Shown here: positions 10,423 through 24,894 of the stretch, piece by piece
How the letters are laid out: each line of letters begins with the position of its first letter
How positions within the stretch are numbered: position 1 is the stretch's first letter
Assembly: GCA_942159475.1 (NCBI GenBank)
Contig: OW804096.1
Coordinates: forward strand, 108,164,194-108,228,193
Reading direction: 5' to 3'
DNA length: 64,000 nt
From: Sthenelais limicola
Lineage: Eukaryota > Annelida > Polychaeta > Phyllodocida > Sigalionidae
The notes under the pieces: model-generated
Database searches by the model: none
What the model saw: only the letters and a program-made list of their open reading frames with translations
Told to the model about the DNA's origin: nothing
Position numbers and translations under genes: made by a program

Positions 10423-12780
10423 TATTGACAGCGAAACGCTCGTTTAGTTATCGTAGACTCAAGCAGATTTTAATGGGGAACTTTCTCATGTCAGTTGTGA
10501 CTAAGTCATTCGTGTGAATTACTACTTCAAAAGAAGCGAGAGAAGAGAGTGAAGAAGAGGAATGAATAGGAAAATCGAACGATATTATTACCATCAATCA
10601 GATAACATCTATATTGAAAGAAGAAGCAGCTTGGATCCATAGAAAGTGAGAGAGCAAAGAGATGCCATATTCAACCAAAAAAGAACGAATGACGAATGTA
10701 AAATAACAAAGAGCCACACGCTACTCGCTCACCAGCAAAATGGCGAATATCTCTTCATAAAATGGGAGTGGCATACACAAAAACGCCCTTGAAATATTGA
10801 GTCATCTCGGTAATAGGGAAAAGGACACTCCCGATCTGTATTCGCTGACTGGATATCAAACTCCTGAACTGGTTTGTCAAATTAACATACGTTCTCAATT
10901 TTGGTGGAACAATGAAGACGCTTGCATCCTACGTCCCCGGAGATGGAGTGGAATATATATATATATAAGGGGATGGTCGAGGAGAGAGGAATAGAGAGAG
11001 AGAGAGGAAGCCTATGCGTCTCATGGATACACGGCCGTATTGTGATTAAAGGCTGTAAGTGCACAGACCAGAGTGGAGGTAGAGTTCCGACTTGAAAGGG
11101 GCGGGCCGAAAAAGGAAAAATAAAAGGCACTCCCTGATATGACATATCATAATGAGATAGGCTCTTGGCTAAATCACGGGGTACGCTTCTGTGCCAGAGA
11201 CAAATGTGACTCAGTATAAATGTTCTGTCATATAGGGGGGACCCGTAAGAGGTGATAGTGGACGGTGGCACCGTAGGGAAACGTATAGGTCCAATAATAA
11301 TATAGACACACATCATGATCAGAATAACGGCACTATATATGTATATGAGGTGTATCTATACCAAGGGTGATGGATATAGGTATGGGTAATGTGTCCTGGT
11401 TTGAGCAAAGCATCTCTCTAACATGGTAGATCCAATGATTGAAAATAAGAGTGGAAATGGTTGATATGTATTGAGGTTTATCACACTACTGACATCTTGC
11501 CAAATAGATATTTTATACCAGAAATACGTAGCATGTGTTGGAAAGGGCAGATTGGTTAATTTCAGTCACTTCGCGTCATGAGATGGTCAAATACTCCTGA
11601 CGTATTATTATTCTGTAATAATGATAACAAATATAATGTCTTATACCTGAAATTATTCATTATGTCCTAATACTAGAAAGATTCTGGTGTGTTATCACCA
11701 ACTTCTATGGTCATTATAAAATGTAAAAAAATAATCACCAAGGAGTTGTGATAATTCACCCTACTTCAAAAGACAGGGACGACTGGTGCCTGGGTTGCAA
11801 GTTGTATAAATACTTGCGATCCAAAGTGGTCACAAAACAGACTTATTCTACATGTATTCCTTGCAGATCTGCATTATACACTGGTGTAGGTCCTGGGTTA
11901 TGAGAGAGTATTAGTGGTATATGAGGGGTTTAGCATGAACTTCTGTCCTTCTTTTTTTCTTAAAGAGAATGTAGAAGAAGTACCGAGACGATGGTAGATA
12001 CATACAGCGACTACAAATTCTGTACAGTACAATGTTTAACTTGATATGTTGGCTTTAAATGCTACATAGATTATATTAAGGGCGGCTGGGGGCAACGAGT
12101 GATTAAAAATGGTGATGAATATGAAACACGAGCAAATGATCTGAACGATCGATAAAATGGGTTCCTGTGGCATATAACATATTTGTAGGAGTAAGTGTTG
12201 CAATCACAGGACAATTTATATTTCCAGAAGTTAAACTTCATTTGTGTAGAATAGATCGTGGATGTTTCCTGATATCGAGTCAAGAACTAAACTTAAAAGA
12301 TATGAAGATTCTGGTAACGAAATTACATTCTTTATTCTTGACCAAGTAATATTAGTGTGGAAATCGCAATGCAATATTTTTGCTCAAGCATCCTAACACT
12401 TGTGAATATTTACTGGCATAACCAAGGAAATCAGCTCTTTTTAAGGAAACTTTCCACTAAAGCAAGGCGGCAGTGTTAACATGCCACTATGTTATCCCTT
12501 GATATTATGCGATATCGACTCTCCGTCACAAACCATGTTTACAACATTCATTTCCCAGGGTATGATCTTGTATGGCTTTCCTATTGGATATATGTAATAT
12601 ATATAATGTACAGTTTCAGTGTGAACACATGTTTGGCAACAGCTTCTTCCGTATTATTGAGATTTATTATGTAGCTTAGTCAACGAGGGCTTTCTGGCCC
12701 TTCCAATGGTCAAACTATCTAAAAATGGGTCTTGAGAGATGATAGGCAACTCAAACCAAAAATATAAAATAAACACTTGT
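10423..12780 (+). other. Probable 3' UTR and downstream flank of the lachesin/DIP-like gene
   Basis: No coding exon is recognisable after the TGA. Candidate polyadenylation signals are ATTAAA at 11045-11050, AATAAA at 11119-11124 and AATAAA at 12768-12773. Which is used cannot be decided from sequence. The stretch also holds a short AT dinucleotide run near 10952-10967 and an AG-rich microsatellite at about 10979-11010. The extent of the UTR is uncertain. Confidence 0.4.
10979..11010 (+). repeat. AG-rich microsatellite
   Basis: A purine-only run with (GA)n at its core, just after an (AT)n run at about 10952-10967. Probably in the 3' UTR or downstream flank of the Ig-domain gene. Confidence 0.7.
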
Positions 12781-15700
12781 ACAATGCTGCAATGTATACT
12801 AAACTGCATGTAAATGTTGGAAGACTAACTAGGGATTTAAGAATTATTTTGTATGTAAAGTTTGAAAAAAAACGAATCATTTATGACCGTACACGTTTCG
12901 ATAGTGTTTATATACCATTACAGTGTGTGTTATGTGAAATCGTATTATATCAACTGAGGGTGACTAACGAGAAAAATTATATCACTTTAAATGAAAGCCG
13001 GTGAGTCGACTGTCTCATCTGCTCAATGCATACATTGTATATATACATATGTGTGTGTTATGCGCAAATTCATATATATAGGTCTATTTCAACCTCGGGG
13101 AAGGGGGGACATGTTGTGCCATTGGAAGTCCACTCAAATCAATACCCTGAGTCTGTGACAATAGATGATAATAATAACCCAGCCTCCTCTACGCTCCTCT
13201 CAACCATACTTAAACGGATCCTAGTGCAAAAAAATAAAGAAAACAAAAAAAGAATCACCACCAATTGGTGACCACATTTTCCTATCTGCTTGCTGCTGCA
13301 AACTGCCTCTGCAATCTCTCAACACAGGGAAAATTAAACAGCACACGCAATTACCACCGCAACGCGTTGATCGAGCTGCTGCCTCAACCTCTACTTCGTG
13401 AAAGGTCCATGATCTTTCTTAGCTAATAAGGAAGATATTCTATGTACTTCTTCTCTGTGCAAGTGTTAAAGGGGAACTCAAATGGATTTGGTAAGGTGTT
13501 CTTTAATTCTTCGCATAATTGATTAACCTTGTCACACTTGATCTGATTGTTTTTCATATGAACTCGAAAGGCAAATCGTGATTAAGGTGTTATTGGGTGG
13601 GTTTAAATTGGGCTCTATAGGGATGATTCTGTATGTATCCTCTAATGTTATATGTTGCCTATATTTGAAACAAAGTTGTTGCTTTTTCATTTAGTTTCGG
13701 TATCTAGCTATTCATATTTATCATAAGAGCTCAAACAAATTAGCATAAGGGAATATCTAAACTTTGAGTTTGCAAGTGTTCATCATCTAATGCTTGCTTC
13801 TAGGGTTTTGTACCGATAAGATTGCATGTGTTAAATCTTGTTACCTTCGGATTGCGTCGAAGAGAAATGATTACAAACCTCTTTTCTCTTGGTAAATCCT
13901 TTAATTTTAGAATGAATCGGCCTAGAAAGAATCCACGGCTATTTTAGTTCTATTACATCCTGATATTTCATTCTACCTCATCACCTAAAAGGGTACATTA
14001 TAGAAATGTGAACAACTAACGAGGAGAATATATATCGTAAGAAAATCCTCATGGATGAATACCCTTATGTGGATGGTAGAACGTCGACGGTTTTTTTGTA
14101 CCGTGTCATGCATGTTATGTCAGGATCGAATCATTTTCCGAGTAAAAATGAAGAGGACAGAATACGTTCGTGTGGGATTTCCATTCTACAAACATGTTTT
14201 CCATAATATATTGTATCATAATGTATAATATGTATAATCTAATGTAAATGTTCTAAAATCAAGAAATGATAGTATTGTTATGGAGATATCGGCCCGAACT
14301 CGTCATGCCCCCTTTGTTTTTATCTTTCATTTCTATACAAAGCACTGTAGTATTACAATGCGAGTGCCAAGGAGGGGACTAAAATATAAAGTTCTCTTTA
14401 TCATATTGAAATACTAGTTATTGATATAATATTCGGTATTTGAGGTGGTATTCGGGTCTACGATTATGTATGTGTTAAGGAAGGGTATGGATATCATCAC
14501 TATGTGAGACTTGGACATCGTACGTAGCACCGTTTATAATGATTATACACTCGCCCTCTAATTCCGACACCACGAAGTTGGATTCGTCTTCTCCGAACCT
14601 TTTTTTTTGCATAGGTATTTCACCACTGTACGATATCATGCACTATACAAATGATCATCTCTTTGACCGGTGTAAGCAAAGGAGGGTCATACACCTACAA
14701 TAACAACACCTGTCTATATATATTTCCTGGTAAACAAAGCCCATAGATGTATCATTGTATTAATACTGCTATAATATCATCAAATTAGAAACTTTCAATA
14801 ACGATTAAAACTACCTTACTAAGGCAAATATAAGTTTAGAATGGACACTTCGACAATAGTTACAATTACAATAAAACAGGTCTTATCTTCCTTGTGTAAA
14901 TACTATGTATATATTCCCTGTATGTAGTGTCTTGTCTCCAATGGCCGTGATGCAACAATATCTTACTCTGATGCGTCTGTGCCATCCTTAGTTTTTAAAA
15001 ACAAAATAGCTTAACTAAACCGAGGCAATGTGCCTTTGTTTGTGACCGCTAGGGGCCAAGTTCCCAGATGTATGACGTCACAGCGAACTGGGTCATCACA
15101 CTGAACAAGGAAAAAAACTAATCGAAACAATCATTAGCAAAGAAATTTGTATTGTGTCTTTAATTTCATATATCTTACAATTTTGTAGATATTTTCGAGG
15201 CGACTTATTTTTCATTGGTGTTAATCAATTAATGAATATTATAAACATGAAGTCCAGAGCTACTAACAGTTGCATTGTTTAAATATCATATGATAATAAT
15301 AAACATTTCAAATCTAGGTTTTACATTCGGTGATGTAGTCATCGAAAACGGACTTGGGTGTAGATACTCCAGGGCAATTATTAGTGTGACTGTGGTGAAT
15401 GGATATTTTGTCGCCTTCCTTTCAACCCAATTCAAAGTGTATTTATGTATCTAGATTTGCTCGATGCTGGGTGGACCGCACCGTTTTGAAACAAAGCTTT
15501 CATGGATTAATGAAATAAAGCTGATCTATTGTTTTGTAAAGAAAATTGATTTGTTGTCTTTTGTCTACACTGATGCAGGATAGTGATCATCGAGATGATT
15601 TTAGGATTGTTGCTCAAACAAAAAAGGCCATCATGTAAAAAGGATATTTTTATAATTACCAATTCATAAATACAACTTTATTTTAGATTATAAAAGAACG

Positions 15701-18700
15701 AATAAGATTATAGATAGATTGGGATTCCAATGTGCACGTCGTATATCCAAAACATAGATAATTACAACATAATTTAAGAAATTCGATCGAAGATCCTAAA
15801 AAAGACTATAGCTATAAATGAATACCAATGCTTTACATACAGGGTAAATTACTGTGTGTTTTCTAGGATAAATCCTGATATCCTGGGTCGATTTTGAGAA
15901 GAGTGCCATATTTCTTAGACATGCAGCGTTTCACATGTTCATGAAATTCCATTCTAACGATGATGAGGATTGGGGTGTTCGGTATTAGAAAGTCTTCAAT
16001 AACATTATTTAACTCAAATCCTAATCACATGCACCCGTTGCTTCGAAGATAATGGAAAAGCAATCTAACACACCAAAGCAGTGGGCATTGCAAGGTAATC
16101 ATTCCAATACTTAATGCCTATTATAAATCAGGATTGAGACTGATGATTTTGTGCCTACCTTCTAACAATCCGTCTTATGTTATAGCATTCAGTATGCATC
16201 GCACCGTCCTCATCATTGAATCAGACCTTCAGTTGCTCACATTAAAATGCGAAACAACTATTCTATTGTGAAGGAAAGTAGGCCTATATATATCCTTAAT
16301 ATGATGAATTCTAGAAAATCGATTTTCTCAAAAGTCCTATAAAAAGACAGTTTTACGTAGAAGTCCGTCTGTGTTAATAGATTGATTTCCTATGAACAGA
16401 AGAAGGAATTTACGATGAATAGGTTTTAAGGCATTCAGCATTTGCTCTGTAAAATCATTTAGATTAATGTACTTGCAAGCCAATGCAAATCTATAATGCA
16501 TTGTAATCGTCTTCTTGTCTGAAGTACAACAGCTATTTAATACTTCAATGAAACCAGAGAAATGTGCAGTGATAGAAGATATGAAGAGATAAATACATGG
16601 CTGTTATCGTCTCGTCTTAATACAATCCCCTACTGTGATCTTAAATCCCCAGTCGTCAATTACTCTTTAATTTAGAACATAGACATTCGAGGATACAATG
16701 GGACGAGTTATATAAGTTTGATGAATCGAAACCATAATAATTGACATGAATTTGAGGTAGTTGCGCCATGCCAACGAAAGTCCCATGAATAATATAGTAT
16801 TTGCTTCAAAACTGAAGACTCTGTCTCGAAAGTGGCATTCTTTAGCAGCCAAAGAGAGGTTATTTTCTAGAAATATTTCGATCTATCTACCTCGTTTCGC
16901 ACCGACCATTTCCGTCTGGACTTCCTGTTCTCCAGTGGCGCCACCTGATGCCGTTTATGCGAGGCAATATCAAGCTCCATGGGCAGAACCATGGTTTCTT
17001 TTGACAACTAGATTTGAAACAATACACATATGAATAACTACACATTGTAAAGATAATGCAACCACAACTACACACATAATGTATCCATTGGAAACCTACT
17101 TCATTACTAGGTTATAAATATATAAATAAATACATGTTAATGATAATTAGCTAGGTAAAGGTAGTCATGTTTGGGGACATTTCGCCACTGCCAACTCGGT
17201 AGTTTTAGAGTCATATTCCCCTAGCCGATCAAGGCTAAAATTGAATGCATTGTTATCAATTTACCCACCATCGATCATGTTCTAATTCAACACAGAGGTC
17301 AAACGTTTGCCAAATGGGCTGAACATGGGCAATGGAAAGGAGCCTGTGCCTCCCCACACGACCCTGCATTTCAAACATTTAATGACCCAATATCGTAATT
17401 AATTTCAAGCATTATCTCTGTCCCATGATTGTGTTTATCATTCTGAACAATTAGTATCATTAATTAGCACACGATCGTACTCGAATCGTATTTATTAACA
17501 TTCTCAAATATGGTGAATACGACATAGCACCGAAGAGCTTTCATGATGCATTAGGACGAGACACAGGTTGTAAAAAGCTGGAGGCTGATGGTTGCCTTTG
17601 TAGCTCCTATGTCGGTTTCCAATTTCTACATTATTTACCCACTCATTCCTGAGGCTTGACCCCACGTTCCATGGCCTGTACCAGTCCAGACACTCAGGCG
17701 CCTTTTCACTGTGTCTCGCTTGTCCAGCGCCGACAGAAATCCTTGTCTACATACAATGAAACCACAGCAGTAAACACGAAAGAGCACTAGTCACTTACCC
17801 AGACAACGCCTTTTAATATTTAATCTACACTACCGAACCAAAATTTTAAAAATGTTAACTCCAATTTCAGAGAAGTGTCGAGGAATACAAGGGATCTCTT
17901 GTGCTGTTTACCTTTTGGACCCGGAGTTTTATGCTGATGAAGTTTGCTCTGAAATAAAGACAAGTTTCATGGCGGTGAGGTGTTGATAGGATGAACCGGT
18001 AGGTGCGATGCAAGGTCCTTCATTTAAATGGCGACAAAATGGCGACAGAAGCACGCTTGCCTTGCAGAAGCTATGGTGTTTCTTGGGCCATCCAGTGTAT
18101 ATTGGCCACCCAAGAGCTTTCCACGATGCCTCCCATATATTTGTCTCTGGTTGAAAAATATGTCCTCCTTTCGTCATATAAGGACGCCGCGCGATTTATA
18201 AAGAAATTTAAGCGATGGACCTGTCTCAATTACTCGTGGGTTAATTAGAGTTTTTTATTTAAAAAAAAATCGTAATTCTGTAGCTGTACGTATTTACCGT
18301 TAGGTCTGTTTGCTGCGGTGAAATCTTTTTCAGACGTGACTTTTTCAGACTATTTTGTCTTTCAATTCTGACCTGATAGGGGTTCATTCGTAGGAAACTT
18401 TCCACGTGTCAATAATCTAGGAATTTAAACATCGTCTCCTACCCTTCCATCTTCAACACATTTCCATCTCTTATGACATACAATGCCCTTTTTTAAGACG
18501 ACTTCTGCCAATATGCAGCTGTCCTTTCACATGCACTGATAGCTTCCCCCTATCGTATCTTCCCCTGGGAATATTTTCCTGCTGCTGTTATAAACATTCG
18601 TGCACCATATTTCACAATACCTTCCCATCCCTTTCCAACTTTCCATTTGCTTATATTGGCATCGCTCTTCCTTCTACCTCCTGTCCGGGTTTCTCTATGT

Positions 18701-21700
18701 GACACAAGGGGTCAATTATACAAGACGAGGCAATCATCACTCATGTCTTCAATAATTCTCTCGCGGAGATCCACTGGAGGGAGAACATGGGTTTCAGAAA
18801 ATTTTCCACATCACAAAGCTGCAGTAATTGCGTCAATCAGACAATTTGTGCAGCCAGTGGACCGTGGGCGATGGTCACTGGCGGGCACAGGACCTGCTTA
18901 GAATAGCCCCCGAAAGGGACATGTCCCCGGCCACTGGTGACGCGACCTCCGTCAGCAGGTTTCATGGCGGACGGTCTCTATGCACTCCCAGTCCATGGTT
19001 AAACCACAGTGGAATCCAGAGCTTCGACCACCGCCATCTAAATCAGTAGCAGCACCGGTTCTACCACCGTCCCCCTTGGGCAAAACCTTCCAGATACATA
19101 AAACTTCAAACGCAGATAAATTCGCTTTAGATCAGTTCGCAAAATTAGGTTTTCTTCCATGCTCTTCTTTTTCCTTCCACAACCACTTCTCAATTCTAGC
19201 GAGGATGAAAAGGGAACAAGTTGTGGAAGCAGCAATTATGAGAAAACTGATGGAAAAAGACAACCCCTTTCTGATGACTTCATCCTTTGAACTTAACCTA
19301 ATAGCTTCATAAGCTATGCACCCACTATTTTCTAATGGGAAATGAACAAACTCGGTGCGATGATGATTCATCTTGAAAAAAGAGAAACATCACTCCAGAG
19401 GGCATTTCAATCTTCCTCATCAAGTTACATGTACTGATGTTATGGATGGCTGGATGCTGAAGGACATGGGACATAAAACTACATGGATAAATGAAATTGA
19501 CACGAGTGCTTCGTCATTCTCCCACTCGTTTAAATGGTAGGATTATCTATGGATCCCCTGGTCCCTATAAGTTTGCCCTGAGTTGTAGCCGTGACATTAT
19601 CTCCATCTTTCCTATCTTCTACAATTTTGATTGCTGCTTAAAGTGCCCATGAGAGCTAATTTGTTATCCTGTTTTAGCATTTGATAAGGAATACTTAGAT
19701 TAGCTAATATGCTTTCCACTGAAATTAAAGGGGCTAGTAGAAAACACACTTTACAACCAAATAACCATATTCTACATTTTATGGACCAGGGAAGATAAGG
19801 AGGCCAAGTGATAATGCCATATTCAGTTATTAATTGATTACAAAAGCTAATATTCAATTTACTTCTAAACGTTGTATTACCAGTACTTTTCTCATTATTG
19901 AATTCTTCTCCACGGCCCTACACCATACTTTGTGAATACAACATTAAAATAACTGTTGCCTTTACATTAAAATGCCTTTCCAGTCTCGTGTATACGATGC
20001 TTTTTGTTCCAAACAAAATCTTTTCCCAACACATTTCCAAGACTAATGGATATTAAGGCAAATTGGATTATCTGCATCGCCGTATCAGATATATGGATTG
20101 TACTTCTGCTGTCCTTACTTTGTAGAATATCTGGGCAGCAGGGATTTGTTCCACTCTCTACATTTTATCTGAGAGAAAACAGATAACAATCGTATATAAA
20201 TAAGTTCATAAGATAGGTGCGCTTAACAAAGGCAGTGAATTTTAAGACTACATAAGACGTTTTTTAAATAAAGGAATTATCACCTTATCATTTATTAATA
20301 ATGAACTGGCATCTGTACTGGTAAATACCTTGTCAAATAGTTCTTTTCGTGAAAGGATGATTTATTCATGCAAACCAAACCAAACTTAAAGGGGTCCTCC
20401 ACTTAATTGCTTATAAAGCTAAACTATTCATTGCGATTATTGCTCCCCAGACATACAATTGCTCACTTGTGTCTGTAAAGCCCTGATGTGAGAGAGAATC
20501 ACGAGAATTACGCACTCGTGTTCCTAAATTGCCTGCTTTTGCGACCGAGTTTCATCCTCCCAAATCACCAAACATTGATATGAGTTTACAAAGGAGTTTC
20601 ATGCATGTACATACGTGCAAGAAGGGTGAGCATAGGAATCAAAAGAAGCAGTGTTGTGTGCATGTACATATGAATATGATATCCATGGGTAGGAGAAAAC
20701 CCAAATCACGGGACAACCAGGGACCCAGCAGTGTCAAAACCCATCGATCATGGCCATTTTCATGTCGACAGGCAGATCATCTAAGGTTGGGTCGAGGGGG
20801 ACCTTGGCTATACATCATTTCCTTCCGCCACCAACAAGGTAGCTCACAGTTGAGGTGACCGCTTTGGTGGTCCTGCTCTGGGAACCCGAGCCTACGAAGC
20901 TTGCATGGTTCAGTAGATAGCCTGATTGGCACATTTGACTCCCCATAAAATATAGGACATGTAAATTATTATTCTAAATATTGTTGCTTGAAATCTCTCT
21001 TTCATCAATATCATTTCTTTGATTTTGGGTCCGAAGCAAACGCAATTTTAAAAACCAATGCAATCAACATTTTCGGATCATATCTTTTTAAAGGCACTTC
21101 ATATTGGCATTTTTAAATATATTGATTTTGTTTATACTGGATGAACAAATGCCCTCACGGGGATTTCACTTGGCCTAGTAATCAAAAAAGATATATCAAT
21201 AACAAAAAGCTTCCATAGAAAAAACAGAGTATCATACAATATCTGGAATAGGATGCTTGGGAATATAATCACTTGCCACTTTCTCCACTTTCATGAAGTA
21301 GTGTTGGTGATTAGTGGAATTTAGACAACGTATGTGATGGATTCAAATAAAGAATAGAATCACTTGCCACTAATCCACTGCTCTCTGGTAATATTGGTAA
21401 TTACTATAAGTACATAATAAACAAACAAGTAATACTTTTGCTTGCTACAACACTAGTTTCAATGTTTGTAGTGTATGTTGGCGGCTTGAATTCCAAATAA
21501 TTATTATTACGTCATAAAAAAGTACCGACGGAAAGTAAGCTATTTACTAGTGAGGCAAGGTCTGATAATAACCACCTTTTTTGGTTAGATTTGAACGCTT
21601 CTACAGTGCCAATATTTCTCTGTTTGGGACTTAACTGGTTCTATGAGTTTGTACATTTCACTATACATAAAGGATTGTGTTTTCACCTATTTTGGATTAA

Positions 21701-23107
21701 AATCTAGGTATTCTAAGTATAGGACCTTCATTGTTTCTAGTGTTTCTGTTTCTTTGAACTATATATATTCCTGCTTTCTTGCTCTATGATAAGCAGTAAT
21801 TCTTAGATGGACTACTATTTTTAAAGTCACTCTTTGTGTTTCATGTCAAACAAATTAGGAATGGTCGGTATCTATAAGATAAACCTTCAGACTATTCAGA
21901 AACATCCATGAATTATATAGTTTGCCCGTTGGGCTCTGTAGGAAAGTTTAAAATACATAATATTTTTACCTGGAGTTGAAGGGTAGTGCTATCATACTAT
22001 CGAAAGATATGCTGATACAAACAGGGAGTTACATTCATTTTAATGCGATCTGGAAAATGAATCAATAATAGACAGGGAGTAGAAAAGAAAAACAGCTGAG
22101 ACGACACCAGGTGTTCACAAATAGTGCTTGATAAGTTCGCGGAAATAAAATGGTTTAAACAGAGACAGTTGTGCAAAAATTCATTAAAACCAGCTTAGAT
22201 TGTAAGTTGAGATGAGAGTTCACCAGGGCAGAAACAAAAACATGAATTCTTAGTAATCGATCGGAGGCCGACAAGGAAAAGATCGAAATTGACTTGCTGT
22301 TATCATCCCTGCTCAGCCTTAGTGTGGGGTCCTTATCCCAATTTATTTCAATCATTTTCTTTGTAGATATCAATTAACCAGCACAAAGGAAAGAAAAAGA
22401 CTTGAATTGATTTTAGATTAAGTCTCCACAAAAACAAGACACTTCTCAATGTTATTATTCGTCTGTGAGTCCAATGGTTGTCACAGGCTTTACAACAGTG
22501 AATAGCCATCCAATTTGTCTTTCAGAGATGCCTTTAGCAATTTTTACTCAAAAAGAAGAAGTTAGACTTAGAACGTTCTGGCTACAAGACATAAGTGGCA
22601 GTTCCACCAATCTGTTTTAACCTTACGCTCAGATCGCTTTTTTTTAAAATCTCGAAAAAAATGTTAGAATCCGTACGATTGGGACTAAAAGGATAGACAG
22701 TCCACTGCATTCATCTGCCCAATTTTTAAATTGTTTTTGTTTTCAATAGTTCCTTTTCATAATGTTAGAAACCGATTAAGACGTAATGGTAGAACCGATT
22801 GGTAGGACACTCTCATGAGTCCCGAGCCAATGACACTTTTTACCAAGCGCTGATAAAATTATATATATATATATAAGAATTTTTATTTCTCCTTTCACAA
22901 TACAAAATTTATAGAGAAATAGGATGAGTCCTGTCAGCACTAGTTGGTCTTCCCAGGTTCCCTTCACATCGAAATAAGATATCTTAACAGACAAATTTAT
23001 ATAACTAATTTATAAACAGCGTCTTATAATTAACAAGAAATTTTATTATGTTTTGAGGTATTTAGTCTCTACTAGATTGCGTAGAAATTTATGTTAGAAA
23101 TTTAATT
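12781..23107. other. Gene-poor AT-rich sequence
   Basis: All open frames here are short, start at random ATGs and show no family motif. I saw no splice-bounded exon, tRNA, or transposon end. Slightly GC-richer patches (16.9-17.0 kb, 17.9-18.2 kb, 18.7-19.1 kb) were read in all frames without recognisable protein. A weak direct repeat containing AATCACTTGCCACT occurs near 21268 and again near 21358. Nothing else can be supported. Confidence 0.5.
22859..22876. repeat. AT dinucleotide microsatellite
   Basis: Uninterrupted alternation of T and A, flanked by ordinary sequence. Confidence 0.8.
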
Positions 23108-23108
23108 A

Positions 23109-23632
23109 TTCCCCTCCCCCTCTTTGCCTTTCTCTCTTCCTTTTTCTTTCTCCATTTTGAGCTCTGCCACTCTCTTTCTCCCCTTCCCCTCTCACTCTGC
23201 TTCCCTCGCTTCACTGTCTCTATGATCCATCTCTCCCTCCATCTCCGTCTCTCCCCCTCCCACTACGTCATTCTCCCCGTCCCCCTTCTTCCACCTCTGT
23301 CATTCTCTCCCTCTATCCCTGTCTTCCCCTTCCCTCTATCTCCTCTTCCCTCCTATGATCTCTCCCTGCCTAGCTATCTCCCTTGCTTTCCCCTTCCCTC
23401 TCTCTCTGCGTCTCTCTACCACCCTCTCATGCTCTCTCCCCCTCTGTCTATCTCCCCCCCCCTCTCCCCCTTCCTCCACTGTCCCCCTACCCACTCTCTT
23501 CTCTGTGATCTCTCCCTACTGTCTCTCCCCTCCCCATCCCTCTCCCGCCGTCCTAAGACTCTCTTTTACCAGCCTCTGTCTCTCACTCTTACTCACTCAC
23601 TCTTTCTTCCTTCCTCCCCCTCTCTTGATTAG
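23109..23632 (+). repeat. Pyrimidine-only tract (C/T-rich simple sequence), about 520 bp
   Basis: Almost every base on the plus strand is C or T, in irregular CTCTCCCTC-like words. The sparse purines occur mainly in recurring short words such as TATGATC before CTCCCT (at about 23222, 23356 and 23504). This suggests a decayed longer-period satellite rather than a pure dinucleotide repeat. The long Ser/Pro/Leu open frames here result from the lack of purines (no stop codon can be made from C and T alone) and are not genes. Such tracts can adopt triplex (H-DNA) structure; this is known of the class and not shown here. Confidence 0.9.
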
Positions 23633-23777
23633 TTTTTAATGATATAATGTAAATGTATTACAAATATAAAGTTCTAGATTTTGTAATAGGGTTGCTGCAT
23701 TGATGTGTAAAGAATAATTCCTGTAGGAGAATGTACCATGGCAGATTTATATTATTATTAAAGATTTATATACGGGA

Positions 23778-23895
23778 GGAGGTACAGGTGGGGGTATAAC
23801 AGTTACTGGAGAGGAGTTACAGGTGGGGGTACAACAGTTACTGGAGAGGAGTTACAGGTGGGGATACAGCAGTTACTGGAGAGGAGTTACTGGTT
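23778..23895 (+). repeat. Minisatellite, 35-bp unit, about 3.3 copies
   Basis: Units start at 23778, 23813 and 23848, with a partial fourth from 23883. Each begins GGAG(T/G)TACAGGTGGGG and ends CAGTTACTGGAGA. Units differ at only a few positions. There is no coding role in view. Confidence 0.9.
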
Positions 23896-24490
23896 TCTGA
23901 AGAATACTCTGAAGTATATAGATCTATACTGGTTCAGTAATAACTCACTAATTACAAATTGTTGATAGAGAATGAAGTGATGGGAGAGAAAATATATATG
24001 GCGCAACATCTTTATGCCATGCCCCCTAATCATGAAATCGGTGACCCCAGTTTTTTCATCTCTAAAGAGTTAACTATAGAGTCAACGATCTTTAAAATAG
24101 CGTCAACGATCTTTAAAACTCAGATCAGTGCGTACCACAGATATTGCATGCTTAACTTAACTTAACTTTGAAAATTTCTGGACAAATGAACAGCTATGCC
24201 TTTAGCATGTTCACCAACCTTCGGCCAGGCAGAGACTGACTCAACTGACCAAATTGTGTGCAGCAGGCAAGCTCACTGCTAAGACGACTCCCACCGCCAC
24301 ATATCAGGTACAGCTACAGCAATTTATATTCTTATTGAAATAAATACTACACCCATATAATTATTATGATTATTCTGTGTCATACTTTTTTGTGTCAAAC
24401 TGTTCTGGAATCAGAGCAACACTAAGAGATGGTGTAGATATAAAGTATAGTGATATGTGAAAATGAGCTTTACCTTGTGGAGAGAATATC
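23896..24490. other. Non-coding sequence with small tandem words
   Basis: Contains a duplicated word GTCAACGATCTTTAAAA (about 24082-24119) and a (CTTAA)3 run near 24150-24165. No gene seen. Confidence 0.5.
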
Positions 24491-24661
24491 AAAAGTAACT
24501 AGACAATGTGCGCATAAGAACAGGAAGATTCTCCTTGCACGGTCATAAATAAGTAAGCACAATAAGAGCATAGTGTAAGTAGTATACTGAAATGTTGCTC
24601 AGTTCCAGATATATATGCATAAGGGATACATATGGCACAGTAGTCTGTGGGGATAAAAAGA
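24491..24661 (+). repeat. Left copy of a diverged direct repeat flanking the foldback element
   Basis: Shares ordered blocks with 25869-26108 in the same orientation: ACAAT..GTGCG, GGAAG.TTC.CCTTG.CACG, CATAA..AAGT.AGCA, GTGTAAGTAGTATA or ATGTAAGTAGTATA, GTTG.TCAGTTCCAGA and GGGATAAAAA. The left copy is shorter because of internal gaps. Confidence 0.7.
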
Positions 24662-24749
24662 CTTTATACGATTCCTTTAGAGACACATTAGAAGAATTCT
24701 TTATGCTTTCAACACAAATAATACACCAAACACATCTATAAATCGGTTC

Positions 24750-24894
24750 TAGGACAGCTACCCGCCGGACATGTACCCGCCGGACATATCCCCCCCCCCG
24801 ACTTTAACCCCTGGACAATTACCATCCTGGACATTTCCCCGCTAGGACATTTACCATCCAAGACATTTACCATCCCAGGACATTTACCCGCCTT
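24750..24894 (+). repeat. Left inverted arm of the foldback element
   Basis: Array of GGACAT-type units on the plus strand. It contains a C10 run near 24789. It pairs with 25620-25763. Confidence 0.85.

Noticed and set aside
23222..23639. Two overlapping Pro/Ser/Leu-rich open frames of 94 and 136 codons
   Set aside because: They lie entirely in a pyrimidine-only tract, where stop codons cannot easily form; the composition explains the open frame.
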